The notes: generated by a model not told the origin, from the letters alone. A stretch of DNA of 64,000 nucleotides from Corynebacterium oculi (GCF_001412105.1 NZ_LKST01000004.1:124001-188000); one strand, 5' to 3'; shown: positions 17,990 through 30,625, numbered from the stretch's first letter. Program-made: numbers and translations.

Positions 17990-18723
17990 GGCGTTTCCTC
18001 CTGCATTGCCCACAACTCCACTTCTTCTCTTCCGTCCCGCTCCGCCGCCCGGCGAGCGAGTTGAGCGAAAATCCGCGCCCGCCCGGGATCGACGATGCCC
18101 GAAAACTGGCGGGCGAGGTCGGGGGCATCGGCAAGCACCGCGGTAGTGCGGTTATTGCGCTCCTCAAGATTCATCTCTGTGGATACGATAGTCCCCGCGA
18201 AGGCTGCGCGCATCGCGCGGTCCGCTTCCTCAAGGGTGTCCTGGGAAAAGCGGTGCCAGCTCAGCGCCGTGGCCAGGGCGGCCCGCTTCTCCTGTGATAC
18301 CGGTACCGCCACGCCGCTAAGCTCCCCGGCCAATAATTCCAGTATCGCCTGGCCGAGTTCATCGGTGTATTCCACCGCCCAGCGCCCGCTCCACAGGGGC
18401 ACCAGGCTGCCAACCACCGCCCCGGTGCTCCGCGCGGGGGCCAGCGCCGCCAGTGTCTCCCCGGGCAGCACGTGGAGCACGATGTGGTGCGGCCGGAGGT
18501 GCGGCGACACCTGCGCCACCGCCTCCGGCAGTTCGGCTGACCCCACCCCCAGCAGAATCGCCTGCGCGAGTGCTATTTCTTCTTCCTCCGCAGGGTGGCT
18601 CAGCGGGGTCACCGTGTGTCCCGCGTCGCGCAGGCCAGCCGCGATCCTCCGCACGACCTGGTTGGCGTAATCGGTTACGCCGCGCCCGCGCCACACCCCC
18701 ACCCTCATCCGAGGGGGCGTCAC
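17986..18723 (-). CDS. Rossmann-like / DUF2520 family protein (Rv3603c-like)
   Basis: 245 residues. N-terminal Rossmann-type fold (MRVGVWRGRGVTDYANQVV), a middle segment HHIVLHVLPGETLAAL, and a helical C-terminal half typical of DUF2520. It sits directly upstream of the panC-like gene, as Rv3603c does in M. tuberculosis. The glycine-rich NADP loop is degenerate. A link to pantothenate synthesis is suggested only by position. Both gene boundaries are 4-base overlaps, indicating translational coupling. Confidence 0.72.
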   Translation of the reverse strand: MTPPRMRVGVWRGRGVTDYANQVVRRIAAGLRDAGHTVTPLSHPAEEEEIALAQAILLGVGSAELPEAVAQVSPHLRPHHIVLHVLPGETLAALAPARSTGAVVGSLVPLWSGRWAVEYTDELGQAILELLAGELSGVAVPVSQEKRAALATALSWHRFSQDTLEEADRAMRAAFAGTIVSTEMNLEERNNRTTAVLADAPDLARQFSGIVDPGRARIFAQLARRAAERDGREEVELWAMQEETP

Positions 18724-19715
18724 TTCTCACCCCGGTTCATGTTGGCCATGAGTTCCGCCACAGAGAGGCCCCCGGATCGACCGTCCGCGCGACGCCGCCC
18801 GCGCCGCGTCTCCGCCCGTTCCTCCGGGCTATCGACGCCCCCCACCCCGGGCTCCGTTTCCTCCGAGGACACGGCCTTGATCTCCGCGGTGTCTTCCGCA
18901 CTGGGTCGCAGAGGGGCTGCCTCGTGGCGGCCCCGGGGCTCCTCCTCATGTGTGGGCTCCGCGCCCCCGGGCTCACCGGCGCGGTGGCTGCCCCGGTACA
19001 CGCCTTCCCCGGATTCCAGCAGGTGCGCCAACTCCGGGGAGATAGAGCGCGCGGGTTCCTCGCGCTGATCGGAATGTCCGAGCCTGCCCGCCACCGCGTC
19101 CAGGGAGGGCGCACCGGAGATGTGGCCGGTTTTTTCCGGCGCGCTAAACGCCGGGACGGAGGCCTCCGCGCTTTCCTCTAATTCCTGAAGCCGCCAGGCC
19201 TGCGCGCGCAGGGCCGCGGGCTCGTACTCAAAAACGTGCCCCTGCAAATCCTCCAGTTTGCTGCGTACCTCGTCGAGCCCGGCGCGAATCTCGCTGAGGA
19301 TCGCAATGTCCTCATCGCTCAGGCCCCCGCTCTGCTGAGCCTGGGCGTTCGCGGTCTCCGCGCGGGCCTGCGCCTCGCGCAACTCGGAACGATGGAGGCG
19401 CTGCTCGTAATCCAGCTGCTCGCGGGAGCGTTGCACCTGGCGGCGATACCGGCTAACCAGAAAGAAGCCGATGATGGCGGCCCATAGCGCCGCCAAGAGG
19501 GCCAGTTTCAGGGCTGCGCTGGAATCGGTGAGTTGCATGACCACGCTGGCCGCCAGCGCCAGAATCACCAGTACCACCAGGAGAACCTGGGTCGCATCGG
19601 TACCCGTGGAGCCCGCGGACTCGGCCTTACCGTGGTGGCGGCGCCTCTTAGCCCCGTGGGAGGCGGCGCGGCGCGAGGTGGGCTCCGGGTTCCGGTCCGA
19701 CTGCGGCGTACTCAT
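18720..19715 (-). CDS. Conserved actinobacterial membrane protein (Rv3604c-like)
   Basis: 331 residues from the ATG at 19715. A charged N-terminus (RRAASHGAKRRRHHGKAES) precedes two close membrane helices (about 45-90), then a coiled coil (about 95-160, REQLDYEQRLHRSELREAQA) and a long acidic, disordered tail with VAELMANMNR near the end. The arrangement fits Rv3604c of mycobacteria, a membrane protein of unknown function in the fol cluster. No clear Shine-Dalgarno sequence. Confidence 0.72.
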   Translation of the reverse strand: MSTPQSDRNPEPTSRRAASHGAKRRRHHGKAESAGSTGTDATQVLLVVLVILALAASVVMQLTDSSAALKLALLAALWAAIIGFFLVSRYRRQVQRSREQLDYEQRLHRSELREAQARAETANAQAQQSGGLSDEDIAILSEIRAGLDEVRSKLEDLQGHVFEYEPAALRAQAWRLQELEESAEASVPAFSAPEKTGHISGAPSLDAVAGRLGHSDQREEPARSISPELAHLLESGEGVYRGSHRAGEPGGAEPTHEEEPRGRHEAAPLRPSAEDTAEIKAVSSEETEPGVGGVDSPEERAETRRGRRRADGRSGGLSVAELMANMNRGEK

Positions 19716-19725
19716 GCCGTCTAAC

Positions 19726-20193
19726 TTACCTAACGCCCTCCGGGCCAGAGGGTGGCGACACCTCACAACTGCGTTCCAAGAACACCCCGGCGGCGGCCAA
19801 GGCCACCCCGCCCAAGGCCGAGGCCACCACGCCGGGCACGTCCTGGCCCGCCGCCGCGAGTTCCCCGGCCCTGGGCACCACGTAGATGCCCATGCCCACG
19901 TAGGCTCCGCCGATGAGCGCCCCCGTCCACGCGGAAGCCTTACCCACCACCAGGAACTGCGCCGCCATCACCGGGTTGAGTTGGCTGCGATCCATGCCGA
20001 TGCGCCCCTCCTTGCGCCTGGAGCGCACCTTGGCCGCCAGGTACAGGCACACCACCGTCATCACCCATAGGGTGATGGAGACCGTCACGGGGATATGGAT
20101 CAGCGCACCATAAAACCGCCAGGTGGCGATCGCCGCCAGGGCGGCCACAAAGGCCCCCACGGCAACCAGGATTTTCACGGAGGTCTTTTTCAT
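19726..20193 (-). CDS. DUF3180 membrane protein
   Basis: 155 residues from the ATG at 20193 ([15 protein letters not shown]), which overlaps the folK stop by four bases. Four membrane segments, with LNPVMAAQFLVVGKASAWTG between the second and third, are characteristic of DUF3180 (Rv3605c). Always found next to folK in actinobacteria; function unknown. Confidence 0.85.
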   Translation of the reverse strand: MKKTSVKILVAVGAFVAALAAIATWRFYGALIHIPVTVSITLWVMTVVCLYLAAKVRSRRKEGRIGMDRSQLNPVMAAQFLVVGKASAWTGALIGGAYVGMGIYVVPRAGELAAAGQDVPGVVASALGGVALAAAGVFLERSCEVSPPSGPEGVR

Positions 20194-20720
20194 CGCCCGC
20201 TCCCCTCGCCGTCGAGAAAACCCAGGGGAACGATCTGCTCCGCCTCGCCCGTGGGTAGGACGCTGAGCCAATGCCCCAGGGGCTTCCCCTTAAGGTGTGC
20301 CTCGGGATCGGCCTCCGCCCAAGGAACGAGCACGAAGGCTCGGCGGTGCGCCCAGGGGTGCGGCAGGCTGAGAACGGGGTCCTCGGAGGTGACCTCCCGG
20401 CCTCCCCGGTACACCTGAATCACATCCACGTCCAGGGTGCGCGGCCCCCACTTGCGCACCCGCACCCGCTGCGCGGCCTCCTCTAGCCTCTGGCAGCGGC
20501 GCAGCAACTCCAGTGGTTCCTCCGCCACCTCCACGATCAGCACGGCGTTGAGGAACTCCTCTTGATCCTCCACGCCCCACGGCGGGGTGGAATATACCCG
20601 GGAGGCCGCCACGATTTGTTCGGAGAAATCGCGGGCCACCGTGCGCAACAGCGCCCAGCGATCCTCCATGTTGGAGCCCACGGATAGCACCGCGCGCGTC
20701 GTCGTCTGCGGCTTAGTCAT
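20190..20720 (-). CDS. folK: HPPK, 6-hydroxymethyl-dihydropterin pyrophosphokinase
   Basis: Transfers pyrophosphate from ATP to 6-hydroxymethyl-7,8-dihydropterin in folate synthesis. 176 residues with the family signature: [14 protein letters not shown] at the start, [16 protein letters not shown], and [12 protein letters not shown] (metal-binding Asp pair), followed by [15 protein letters not shown]. Start overlaps the folB stop by four bases. Confidence 0.95.
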   Translation of the reverse strand: MTKPQTTTRAVLSVGSNMEDRWALLRTVARDFSEQIVAASRVYSTPPWGVEDQEEFLNAVLIVEVAEEPLELLRRCQRLEEAAQRVRVRKWGPRTLDVDVIQVYRGGREVTSEDPVLSLPHPWAHRRAFVLVPWAEADPEAHLKGKPLGHWLSVLPTGEAEQIVPLGFLDGEGSGR

Positions 20721-21109
20721 CGCTGCTCCCTGACTGCGGGTGCGTGCTTGCGGGAGCGCCGCGCCACCACGGCGACGTCCCCAAACGCAAGGGGAATGGG
20801 GGCCTGGGGCTTGTGCACGGTGACCTCCACGGCGTGGAGGATCGGAAACCTCACCATCGCCTCGTCCGCGATCTCCGCCGCCACCGTCTCGATGAGGTCG
20901 CGCGGGGGCCCAGTGAGTACCCCGTGAGCTAGCTCCGCCAGCTCGGCATAGTTCAGGGTAAGCGCGAGGTCATCGTGGGCCGCCGCCGGACGCAGATCCG
21001 CCCAGCAGGTGACGTCCACCAGAAACTCCTGGCCCTCACGTTTTTCCTCGGGGAATACCCCGTGATAGCCGTAACCGGCAAGGCCGGTGAGCACGATCCT
21101 ATCCGCCAT
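20717..21109 (-). CDS. folB: Dihydroneopterin aldolase
   Basis: Converts 7,8-dihydroneopterin to 6-hydroxymethyl-dihydropterin and glycolaldehyde. 130 residues from the ATG at 21109 ([20 protein letters not shown]), which matches the family start and overlaps folP by 11 bases. Catalytic and substrate residues are in [30 protein letters not shown] and the [12 protein letters not shown]-terminus are also typical. Confidence 0.93.
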   Translation of the reverse strand: MADRIVLTGLAGYGYHGVFPEEKREGQEFLVDVTCWADLRPAAAHDDLALTLNYAELAELAHGVLTGPPRDLIETVAAEIADEAMVRFPILHAVEVTVHKPQAPIPLAFGDVAVVARRSRKHAPAVREQR

Positions 21110-22013
21110 GCCGCTCTCCTTTGTCTCCTTGTGCTTCCCCGCACGATGGCGCGCCCTCCGCCGAGGCCTCATTCGCCGCCGTGTTCCAGCGCGCGGCCAC
21201 GTCCACGGCGTCGCGCGAGACCCCCACCTCGTGCACCCGCACGCCCCAGGCCCCGAGCTGGGCGGACAGCGCGGTCACCGCCGCGGTGGCGGGGTCCGCG
21301 TCCACGGGGGTGGCGCTGAGGCCGCGCGCCGCGCGAATCTCCGTGAGAAAGCGCTTGCGCGAGGCCCCCACCAGCAGGGGAAACTCCCCCGCGATGAACT
21401 CCGGTAGCGCCCCGAGCAGCGCCCAATTATCCTCCGCCGACTTGGCAAAGCCCAGTCCCGGGTCGAGCACGATGTTTCCCGCGTCCACCCCCGCCGCCAG
21501 GGTGCGTTCCACGAGGCGATGAAGCGTGGCGCGCACATCGGCCACCACCCCGCCCTCGTGGTGTGCTTGGCCGGAGGCGTCGCCAAAGCGCACCGTTTTC
21601 CAGTGCATGAGGCACACGGGTATCTCCGCCTGGGACATCACCGCCAGCATGCGATCATCGGCCAGCCCCCCGGAGACGTCGTTAATCATGCGGGCCCCGG
21701 CCTCGGCGGCGGCCTCGGCGGTGCTCGCCCGCATGGTGTCCACGGAGGTGATGATCCCCTCCTGTGCCAGGGCCCGGATCACCGGGGCCACGCGGCGGCG
21801 CTCCGTCTCTGCGTCCACGCGGGTGGCTCCGGGCCGCGTGGATTCCCCGCCCACGTCGATCATGTCCGCTCCCTCGGCCACCAGCCGGTGCGCGTGCGCC
21901 ACAGCAGCGTCTAGGTCAAGGTAGCGGCCACCGTCGGAAAAGGAATCCTCGGTGACGTTGAGGATCCCCATGACCAGGCACCGCCCCGGCACCGTGAGAT
22001 CGGCTACGCGCAT
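21099..22013 (-). CDS. folP: Dihydropteroate synthase
   Basis: Joins p-aminobenzoate to dihydropterin pyrophosphate; the sulfonamide target. 304 residues. Family motifs in order: [17 protein letters not shown] (pterin loop), [19 protein letters not shown], and GASRKRFL. The C-terminal tail beyond residue 275 is longer than usual and Glu/Gly-rich. It belongs to the folE-folP-folB-folK run. Confidence 0.95.
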   Translation of the reverse strand: MRVADLTVPGRCLVMGILNVTEDSFSDGGRYLDLDAAVAHAHRLVAEGADMIDVGGESTRPGATRVDAETERRRVAPVIRALAQEGIITSVDTMRASTAEAAAEAGARMINDVSGGLADDRMLAVMSQAEIPVCLMHWKTVRFGDASGQAHHEGGVVADVRATLHRLVERTLAAGVDAGNIVLDPGLGFAKSAEDNWALLGALPEFIAGEFPLLVGASRKRFLTEIRAARGLSATPVDADPATAAVTALSAQLGAWGVRVHEVGVSRDAVDVAARWNTAANEASAEGAPSCGEAQGDKGERHGG

Positions 22014-22021
22014 GGTGGGCC

Positions 22022-22589
22022 CTATCCCTTAATCAGGCTCAGCACCTCGGCGCGGGAGGCGGCGGAAGCCTGGAAGCCACCGCGTACCGCCGAGGTGGTG
22101 GTGGTGGCACCCGGCTTGCGGATACCCCGCATGGCCATGCACAGGTGCTCGCACTCGATCACCACGATCACCGACTGCGCATCGAGTTTATCCACCAGCG
22201 CGTCCGCTACCTGGGAGGTCAGCCGCTCCTGCACCTGCGGGCGGCGGGCATACAGATCCACCAGCCTGGCGAGCTTGGATAGGCCCGTGACCATGCCCTG
22301 CTTGTTGGGAATGTATCCGATGTGTGCCTTGCCCAGGAAGGGCAGCAAGTGGTGCTCACAGGTGGAGTACACCGGAATATCGCGCACCAGCACTAGTTCT
22401 TGGTGATCCTCATGGAACACCTTTTCCAGCACCTCGGCGGGATCGGTGTGCAGGCCACCAAAGGTCTCCCGGTAGGCGCGCGCCACCCGGGCGGGGGTAT
22501 CGCGCAGGCCCTCGCGGTCTGGGTCCTCCCCCACCGCCAGGAGCAGCTCGCGCACGGCGGCCTCGGCCCGCGCCTGGTCAAAAGCGTTG

Positions 22590-22600
<11 letters not shown>
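22022..22600 (-). CDS. folE: GTP cyclohydrolase I
   Basis: First step of folate synthesis: GTP to dihydroneopterin triphosphate. 192 residues; zinc and catalytic residues are in [11 protein letters not shown] and [17 protein letters not shown], and [21 protein letters not shown] is the typical central segment. The start overlaps the ftsH stop by 11 bases, so the folate genes are probably transcribed from ftsH or upstream. Confidence 0.95.
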
Positions 22601-24920
<2,320 letters not shown>

Positions 24921-25161
24921 GTGTGCACGCCGAGGGGTCGTTTCTTGTGGTTCCTCGGCCCAAACCCTTTCTCATTGTCCTGCCCCGCCGCCGCTCGCCC
25001 CGGTACGGGGCAACGGCGATCATGGCGCAGGTTCTTTCATGCGGAACAACGCCGGAGGCCGCTTTTTCGTTCCCTTCGCCGGGGAGGCACCCCGCCCAGG
25101 CCGACACCGGAGGTGCCCAGTCCGGTGGAACCGCACCCGGCAGCGCCCGAGGGGAAGCCCC
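24921..25161. other. Intergenic region, hpt to ftsH
   Basis: 240 bases between hpt and ftsH. It presumably holds an ftsH promoter, but I saw no convincing -10 or operator and no gene. Confidence 0.4.
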
Positions 25162-25752
25162 CTACTTCTCGTGCGCGTAGACCTCGGGATTAAGAATGCC
25201 CACGTACGGGAGGTCGCGGTAGCGCTCCGCGTAATCCAGCCCGTACCCGATGAGGAACTTATTGGGCAGGTCAAAACCCACATCCAGCAGGTCTACCTGG
25301 GCGGTCTGCACCTCCGGCTTGCGCAGCAGCGTCACCACCTCGAGGGACTTGGGGTTGCGGTGCTTGAGGTTGCGCATGAGCCAGGACAGCGTGAGGCCGG
25401 AATCAATGATGTCCTCCACGATGAGCACATTGCGGCCGCTGATATCGCGGTCAAGATCCTTGAGGATCCGCACCACCCCGGAGGACGTGGTGGAACTGCC
25501 GTAGGAGGACACGGCCATGAATTCCATCTGGGCCGGAATACTGAGGCGGCGGGCAAAGTCCGTCATAAAGAACACCGCTCCCTTGAGCACACCCACCAGC
25601 AGCAGGTCCTCCTCCTCGTCGCGGTAGCGCTCGGAGACCATATCCGCCATTTCCTGAATGCGGGCCTGAAGTTCCTCCTCCGTGACCACCACCGAGGCCA
25701 CGTCGGAACCATAGGGCCCCTCGGGAACGTTGAAATCCTCTTTATCGTGCAT
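25162..25752 (-). CDS. hpt: Hypoxanthine-guanine phosphoribosyltransferase
   Basis: Purine salvage: hypoxanthine or guanine plus PRPP gives IMP or GMP. 196 residues with PRPP loop [16 protein letters not shown] near residue 105, [17 protein letters not shown], and the C-terminal [17 protein letters not shown]. Start overlaps the tilS stop by 11 bases; hpt after tilS is the usual order. Confidence 0.95.
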   Translation of the reverse strand: MHDKEDFNVPEGPYGSDVASVVVTEEELQARIQEMADMVSERYRDEEEDLLLVGVLKGAVFFMTDFARRLSIPAQMEFMAVSSYGSSTTSSGVVRILKDLDRDISGRNVLIVEDIIDSGLTLSWLMRNLKHRNPKSLEVVTLLRKPEVQTAQVDLLDVGFDLPNKFLIGYGLDYAERYRDLPYVGILNPEVYAHEK

Positions 25753-26719
25753 CGCGCACCCCTTTCTCCCTTGTCACCGTAAGTTTGCCATCTGCCCGTG
25801 TCACAGCCAACCCCGCCCCCACGGACACCGGGCCCTGGCCGCGCCAGGCCGTCACCAGCGCGTCCACAGCACCCACGGAGGCCCCGGTGACCTTTCCGCC
25901 GGCGGCCAACACCATGCGGGCAATGATCCGCGACCGCACGGCGCGCGGCAGTAAGGCCAATTCCGCCGCGGAGGTCGTCTCCGCTTGACGCGCCCATTCC
26001 TCCAGCGCCGCCGCGTCCTCCGCCGCACGGCTGGCGGCCTGGGCCAGCGCCGTCACCGGATCGCCTATGCCCAGCGTCTCCGCCATCTCGGGGATCACCC
26101 GGTGGCGCAGCGCCACCCTGCGCACGGCGGGGTCGTCGTTGTGCGGGTCCTGCCAGGCCGCGATCCCCAGTTCGCGACAGGCACCCTGGGTATCGGCACG
26201 CCGCACCCCCAGCAGCGGCCGGTGGAGGTTCCCGGCCACCGGCCTCATTCCCGCCGGGTTGCCGCGCAACGCGCCCAGTAGGTAGGTCTCCGCCTGATCC
26301 TCGCGGGTGTGGCCCACCACGATGGGCCGTCCCCGCGCCGCGCGTTCCAGGGCGGCGTAGCGCGCGGCGCGGGCGGCGGCCTCCATGCCCCCGGGGCCGT
26401 CCACCCTCACTCGATGCACGCTGGCGCTCGCGCCCATCGCCACGGCTATCGACGCCGCCCTGCCCGCCACCAGGGCGGAATCACGCTGCAACCCGTGGTC
26501 TATCACCACGGCGTGTACCCGCAGCCCCTCCACCAGGGCGGCGGCGAGGAGCGCGGTGGAATCGGCCCCGCCGGATAGGCCCACAACGACGTCGGCCGCC
26601 TTTTCTGCCGCCCCGCCCCCCAGGTGCTCCGCGACGTGCCGACGCATGGCCAGGAGCACGGGTAAGAAGTGCGGGGGGTCGTGGGGAATGATCACCGCCC
26701 CGATGCGCCGCGCCGCCAT
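25742..26719 (-). CDS. tilS: tRNA(Ile)-lysidine synthase TilS
   Basis: Converts C34 of the AUA-reading tRNA-Ile to lysidine with ATP and lysine; essential. 325 residues with PP-loop [16 protein letters not shown] near residue 47 and [22 protein letters not shown]. Shorter than E. coli TilS, like other actinobacterial forms that lack the full C-terminal domain. Part of the dacB-tilS-hpt run. Confidence 0.94.
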   Translation of the reverse strand: MAARRIGAVIIPHDPPHFLPVLLAMRRHVAEHLGGGAAEKAADVVVGLSGGADSTALLAAALVEGLRVHAVVIDHGLQRDSALVAGRAASIAVAMGASASVHRVRVDGPGGMEAAARAARYAALERAARGRPIVVGHTREDQAETYLLGALRGNPAGMRPVAGNLHRPLLGVRRADTQGACRELGIAAWQDPHNDDPAVRRVALRHRVIPEMAETLGIGDPVTALAQAASRAAEDAAALEEWARQAETTSAAELALLPRAVRSRIIARMVLAAGGKVTGASVGAVDALVTAWRGQGPVSVGAGLAVTRADGKLTVTREKGVRDAR

Positions 26720-26726
26720 CGTGCCG

Positions 26727-28010
26727 CTATCCCTCGCGGATCGCGGAGGCCAGGGTGTCCATCGCCTGCCGCGCGGCCAGCACGTCGGAGCCGTTGGAGA
26801 TCATGGCGAAGGTGTACACCCTCCCGGTGGTGGCGGTGACCACCCCGGCCAGGGCCGAGGTCTCGTCCAGGGTTCCGGTCTTGGCTCGCACCCAACCCCG
26901 CCCGGGTAGATCGCCGTAGCGCTCCGCCAGGGTTCCGGTGCCCCCGGCCACGGGCAGCGAGGCCACGATGGACCGCAGCAGGGAGTCGGTGGCGGCCTCG
27001 TGGAGGATGCTGTCAAGCAGCGCGGGCGTGATGCGGTTGCGCACGGAGAGACCGGAGTTATCGAAGATCTCCACGCCGGTGGTGCTCAGCCCGTGTTCGG
27101 CCAGGGCGCCGAGCGTGGCCTGGGTGGCCCCGGCGGCGTCGGCCGGATAGCCCCGGTGGAGGGCCACCTCCCTGCCGATCGCCTCCGCCATGACGTTATC
27201 GGAATCCTCCATCATCGCGGAGATGCGTTCCACCAGGGTGGGCGAGGCTGTCTCGGCCACCCGCTCGGCCTGAGCCGGGGCGGTGGCCTCGCCCACCGTG
27301 GTCACGTCCAGGCGCTGGGCTAATGCCTGGGCGACGTCGCGGGCGGGGGTGTGGCTGCGGGGGACGTCGCCCGTGGTGGCTCCGAGGCGCGCGCCATAGA
27401 GCATGGCGGGCTCCAGGGGGGCCACGAAGCCGGCGTCGATGTCCTGGGGGTCCCAGCCCTCCAGGATGGTTTCCCCCGACCACGCGGAGGTGTCGATGAA
27501 CACCCCGGTCACCTCCGGCACGGCGGCGCGGATCTGGTCCGCAAGGTCGTCGAGGCGGGCGTCGTTCAGCCATACGTCCCCGGCGGCCTTAATAACCACC
27601 GTGTTCGGCAACTCCCCGCGCACCACGGGGGTGGTGATGCGATCGTCGTGGCCGAGCGCCGCGATGGCCGCGGCGGCGGTGAGCACCTTGGTGGAGGAGG
27701 CGGGGCGCAGCGCGGTGGTGGCGTTCTGCGCAAGCACGGTCTCCCCGGTGACGGCGTCGGTCACCTGCACGCCGAACTCCGCCAGGGCCTCATCCTGCGC
27801 GAGGGGGGCCAAGCGCTGGGAAAGCGCCGCGTTATCCACGGCACCCGTGGCCTGGGCGGGTTCCAGCAGCGGGGTGGGGGCCGGGATCGTCATGGCCGGG
27901 GCGTGTTCGAGGGCCGCGTATTTTTCCTGGTACGCCACCCCCGTGCCCGCCACCGCGGCCACGATTACGGCCACCGCCGCGGCGGTGGCTATCCATGCCT
28001 TTTTACTCAT
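26727..28010 (-). CDS. dacB: D-Ala-D-Ala carboxypeptidase/endopeptidase, PBP4 type
   Basis: Peptidoglycan peptidase of the S13 family, 427 residues. Signal-anchor helix at 8-28. Active-site triad: Ser in ASSTKVLTA near residue 103, SDN in EDSDNVMAEAIG near 277, and KTG in RAKTGTLDET near 375. Divergent from ppa. In mycobacteria a metalloprotease gene (Rv3626c) lies between this gene and tilS; it is absent here, with only 7 bases between them. Confidence 0.93.
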   Translation of the reverse strand: MSKKAWIATAAAVAVIVAAVAGTGVAYQEKYAALEHAPAMTIPAPTPLLEPAQATGAVDNAALSQRLAPLAQDEALAEFGVQVTDAVTGETVLAQNATTALRPASSTKVLTAAAAIAALGHDDRITTPVVRGELPNTVVIKAAGDVWLNDARLDDLADQIRAAVPEVTGVFIDTSAWSGETILEGWDPQDIDAGFVAPLEPAMLYGARLGATTGDVPRSHTPARDVAQALAQRLDVTTVGEATAPAQAERVAETASPTLVERISAMMEDSDNVMAEAIGREVALHRGYPADAAGATQATLGALAEHGLSTTGVEIFDNSGLSVRNRITPALLDSILHEAATDSLLRSIVASLPVAGGTGTLAERYGDLPGRGWVRAKTGTLDETSALAGVVTATTGRVYTFAMISNGSDVLAARQAMDTLASAIREG

Positions 28011-28106
28011 CGTGCATCACCATCGGTTATCACCCTAGCCACCCCGCTAGGATAGGGGGAGTTCAACGCACGACGATGAGGCAAAGATAGATAAGGAGTA
28101 GACGCG

Positions 28107-28583
28107 ATGAGCGTGGAAGTAACCGTAGAAATCCCGAAGGGATCGCGGAACAAGTACGAGATGGATCACGAGACGGGCAAGGTGTACCTGGATCGCTACC
28201 TGTTCACCCCGATGGCCTACCCCGCGGACTACGGCTTCATCGACGGCACCCTGGGCGAGGACGGCGATCCCTTGGACGCCCTGGTGCTGCTGCCGGAATC
28301 TGTGCTCCCCGGCGTGATCGTCAAGGCCCGCCCCATCGGCGTGTTCAAGATGACCGACGAGGCCGGCGGCGATGACAAGCTGCTCTGCGTGCTCGACGAC
28401 GTGCGCTACGAGCACATCCAGGACATCGACGACATCTCCAACTTCACCCGCGCCGAGATCGAGCACTTCTTTGTGCATTACAAGGATCTGGAGCCGGGCA
28501 AGGAGGTTCACGGCTCCGGGTGGGCCGGGAAGGACGAGGCCGATAAGATCCTGGCCGAGGCCATCGAGCGGGGGAAGCACTAA
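28107..28583 (+). CDS. ppa: Inorganic pyrophosphatase, family I
   Basis: Hydrolyses pyrophosphate from biosynthetic reactions. 158 residues with the metal-binding signature [11 protein letters not shown] near residue 55 and [26 protein letters not shown] lies about 10 bases before the ATG; a -10 TAGGAT near 28051 gives a leader of about 50 bases. The stop overlaps the start of the rhodanese gene (TAATG). Confidence 0.96.
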   Translation: MSVEVTVEIPKGSRNKYEMDHETGKVYLDRYLFTPMAYPADYGFIDGTLGEDGDPLDALVLLPESVLPGVIVKARPIGVFKMTDEAGGDDKLLCVLDDVRYEHIQDIDDISNFTRAEIEHFFVHYKDLEPGKEVHGSGWAGKDEADKILAEAIERGKH

Positions 28584-28879
28584 TGCGCAGCGTGAACGTC
28601 ACCGAGGTGCCCGCCGACGCCCAGCTTATCGACGTCCGCGAGCCCGATGAGTACGCCGCAGGCCACGCCCAGGGCGCGGTGAATATCCCCATGTCCGAGT
28701 TCGTGGGCCGCATCGGGGAGATCGACACCGAGCACGATGTGTACCTGATCTGCAAGCTCGGCGGGGGCTCCCGCGAATGTGCGGAGTACCTGGAGCAGGC
28801 CCGTGGCGGGGAGCACGTGGTGAACGTGGAGGGCGGCACCGAGGCCTGGCGCGAGCACAACCTGCCGATGGTGGACTAA
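28583..28879 (+). CDS. Single-domain rhodanese-like protein
   Basis: 98 residues, one rhodanese domain: LIDVREPDEYAAGHAQGAVN then active-site Cys in YLICKLGGGSRECAEYL (near residue 57). Likely a sulfur carrier or transferase; partner unknown. It is translationally coupled to ppa by an overlapping stop/start. Confidence 0.9.
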   Translation: MRSVNVTEVPADAQLIDVREPDEYAAGHAQGAVNIPMSEFVGRIGEIDTEHDVYLICKLGGGSRECAEYLEQARGGEHVVNVEGGTEAWREHNLPMVD

Positions 28880-28881
28880 TC

Positions 28882-28917
28882 CCATCATTTGCCGCCGCAG
28901 CGGCCTGCGTATGATGG
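28882..28917. promoter_or_regulatory. MarR gene promoter with inverted repeat
   Basis: TATGAT (28910-28915) is a good -10 ending six bases before the ATG. CCATCAT (28882-28888) and ATGATGG (28911-28917) are an inverted pair that overlaps the -10, a possible autoregulatory site. Confidence 0.5.
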
Positions 28918-28921
28918 TGGC

Positions 28922-29377
28922 ATGTCCTCCAAAACGGATCACTCCGCCATTCCCACCGCGCTGCTGCAATCACCGTCCTTCCAGTTGGAGCGGCTGCGGC
29001 GGCGCACGCGCGATGAGGTGGAAAGCCGCCTGGGAGAAACCCAGGCCACCCTGCGCGAATACTGGGTGCTTACCTGCCTCGATTCCGGGGACGCCGCCAG
29101 CCAGTCCTATCTTTCCAGCATGCTGATGATCGACGCCTCGGACATGGTGCGCCTGGTGGATTCCCTGGAGAATCGCGGCTGGGCCGCCCGCGAACGCGAT
29201 CCTAAGGATCGCCGCCGCCAGATCGTGGCGATCACCAAGAAGGGGCGCAAGGCGCGGGCCTCCATGGCGGATCTGGTGGCCCAGGGCGAGGACGCCGCCC
29301 TGGATGAATCCACCTCCAAGCAGCTCAAGCACCTGCGCAAGCTGGCCAAATCCATCATCGCGGTGGAAGAAGAGTAA
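28922..29377 (+). CDS. MarR-family transcriptional regulator
   Basis: 151 residues from the ATG at 28922, which is leaderless relative to TATGAT. Winged helix about 45-110: REYWVLTCLDSGDAASQSYL, then ASDMVRLVDSLENRGWAARE and RDPKDRRRQIVAITKKGR, the MarR wing. The gene before encodes a rhodanese and the one after a membrane glycosyltransferase; its target is not evident. Confidence 0.92.
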   Translation: MSSKTDHSAIPTALLQSPSFQLERLRRRTRDEVESRLGETQATLREYWVLTCLDSGDAASQSYLSSMLMIDASDMVRLVDSLENRGWAARERDPKDRRRQIVAITKKGRKARASMADLVAQGEDAALDESTSKQLKHLRKLAKSIIAVEEE

Positions 29378-29404
29378 AGGGTGGCGATCCGTTAAGATCA
29401 CCCC

Positions 29405-30625
29405 GTGCTTTCCTCCCCTTTTCTTCGCGCAGCCCTAGCGTGGTGGAGCAGCCGCGCGCTCCTCCTGCTCTATGCGGTTCATCAGCCCGTCCCTCGCGGT
29501 GACGTGGCCTATTACTTCCGGGGGATCGAGGCGGAGGCACGCGGCGAGCGCGCCATGAGCGAGTACCCGGACGCCTCCATCGCGCCGCTGCGCCTGCTCT
29601 ATCGCCTGGTGAGCGGGGAGGAGCAGGCCTTCGCCGTGGGTCTCATGCTGGTGCTCCTCAGCCTGGACGCGCTCCTGTGCTACGCATTAGCCCGCCGCCG
29701 CGCCTGGTGGGCGCTGGGATTTTGGCTGCTCTTCGCCCTGGCCCTCGCCCCGCTCTTCACCCGCCGCCTGGATCTTCTGCCCGGCCTCGCTGTAGCGGCG
29801 GCCGCGCTTTCCCTGAGACGCTCGCCGCGTCTTTCCTCCGGCCTCGTGGCGGTGGCCACCGCCTTGAAACTCTGGCCCGTGGCCTTGGCCGCTGGCCTGG
29901 TGGGATACTGGCGCTCCGCGGGCACCTGGGCGCGGCTGGCGTGGTTTGGGGCAACCCTCGCGCTGGTGACTGCCGCCAGCGCCCTCACCCAGGGCTGGTG
30001 GCGGGTTTTGTCCCCACTCACCTACCAGGACAAGCGAGGACTACAATCCGAGGCGATTACCGCCACGCCCTTCCTCTGGCTGCGCCTCACCGACTCCGAG
30101 CGGTGGAGCATCCATTACGCGGCGTCGCAAAGCTACGAGGTCTTCGGCCCCGGCGTTGCCCTGGGCCTGCATGCCTCCACCGCGCTCATGGCGATGGCCG
30201 CGCTGGGGATCGTGGGCTTCACCGCCTGGCGGTTCCTACGCTCCGCCGAGTACTCCGCGGAGGCCACCCGCGCGCTGTGGCTTTTTACCGTCATGATGAT
30301 CCTGCTGAGCGCCAAGGTCTTTTCCCCGCAGTACCTGCTCTGGGTGGGCCCGCTCCTCGCCGTGATCCTTGCCCTCGATGCCGCTCCCCTCGGCGGTTCC
30401 GCGCGCTCCCTGCGCTGGTGTGCTGCCTGCCTCCTCGGGGCCGCGGTGCTCACCAGCCTGGTGTACCCGGTGTTCTTCGATGAGTTCCTCGCCGCACCAG
30501 CCCATACTGGCGTGGTTCTCATCGCCAGCTTGCGCAATGTCCTCATCGTGGTGGCCGCACTGTGCTCCGCCGTGTGGTGCCTGAGCGCAGTACGCCGCGA
30601 GGCTCCTCGGCACCGGCGGCGCTAA
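29405..30625 (+). CDS. GT87/DUF2029-type membrane glycosyltransferase-like protein
   Basis: 406 residues from GTG 29405, six bases after TAAGAT (29393-29398), again leaderless. About ten membrane helices. ARRRAWWALGFWLLFALAL and FTRRLDLLPGLAVAAAAL, and the later SAKVFSPQYLLWVGPLLAV, match DUF2029/GT87 proteins, which include polyprenyl-phosphomannose-dependent mannosyltransferases of the corynebacterial wall (lipomannan/arabinan). Exact acceptor unknown. Confidence 0.78.
   Translation: MLSSPFLRAALAWWSSRALLLLYAVHQPVPRGDVAYYFRGIEAEARGERAMSEYPDASIAPLRLLYRLVSGEEQAFAVGLMLVLLSLDALLCYALARRRAWWALGFWLLFALALAPLFTRRLDLLPGLAVAAAALSLRRSPRLSSGLVAVATALKLWPVALAAGLVGYWRSAGTWARLAWFGATLALVTAASALTQGWWRVLSPLTYQDKRGLQSEAITATPFLWLRLTDSERWSIHYAASQSYEVFGPGVALGLHASTALMAMAALGIVGFTAWRFLRSAEYSAEATRALWLFTVMMILLSAKVFSPQYLLWVGPLLAVILALDAAPLGGSARSLRWCAACLLGAAVLTSLVYPVFFDEFLAAPAHTGVVLIASLRNVLIVVAALCSAVWCLSAVRREAPRHRRR

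Noticed and set aside
26720..26726. Loss of an Rv3626c-type metalloprotease between dacB and tilS as a finding
   Set aside because: The absence is clear here but the gene is not kept in all relatives as far as I recall, so it says little.
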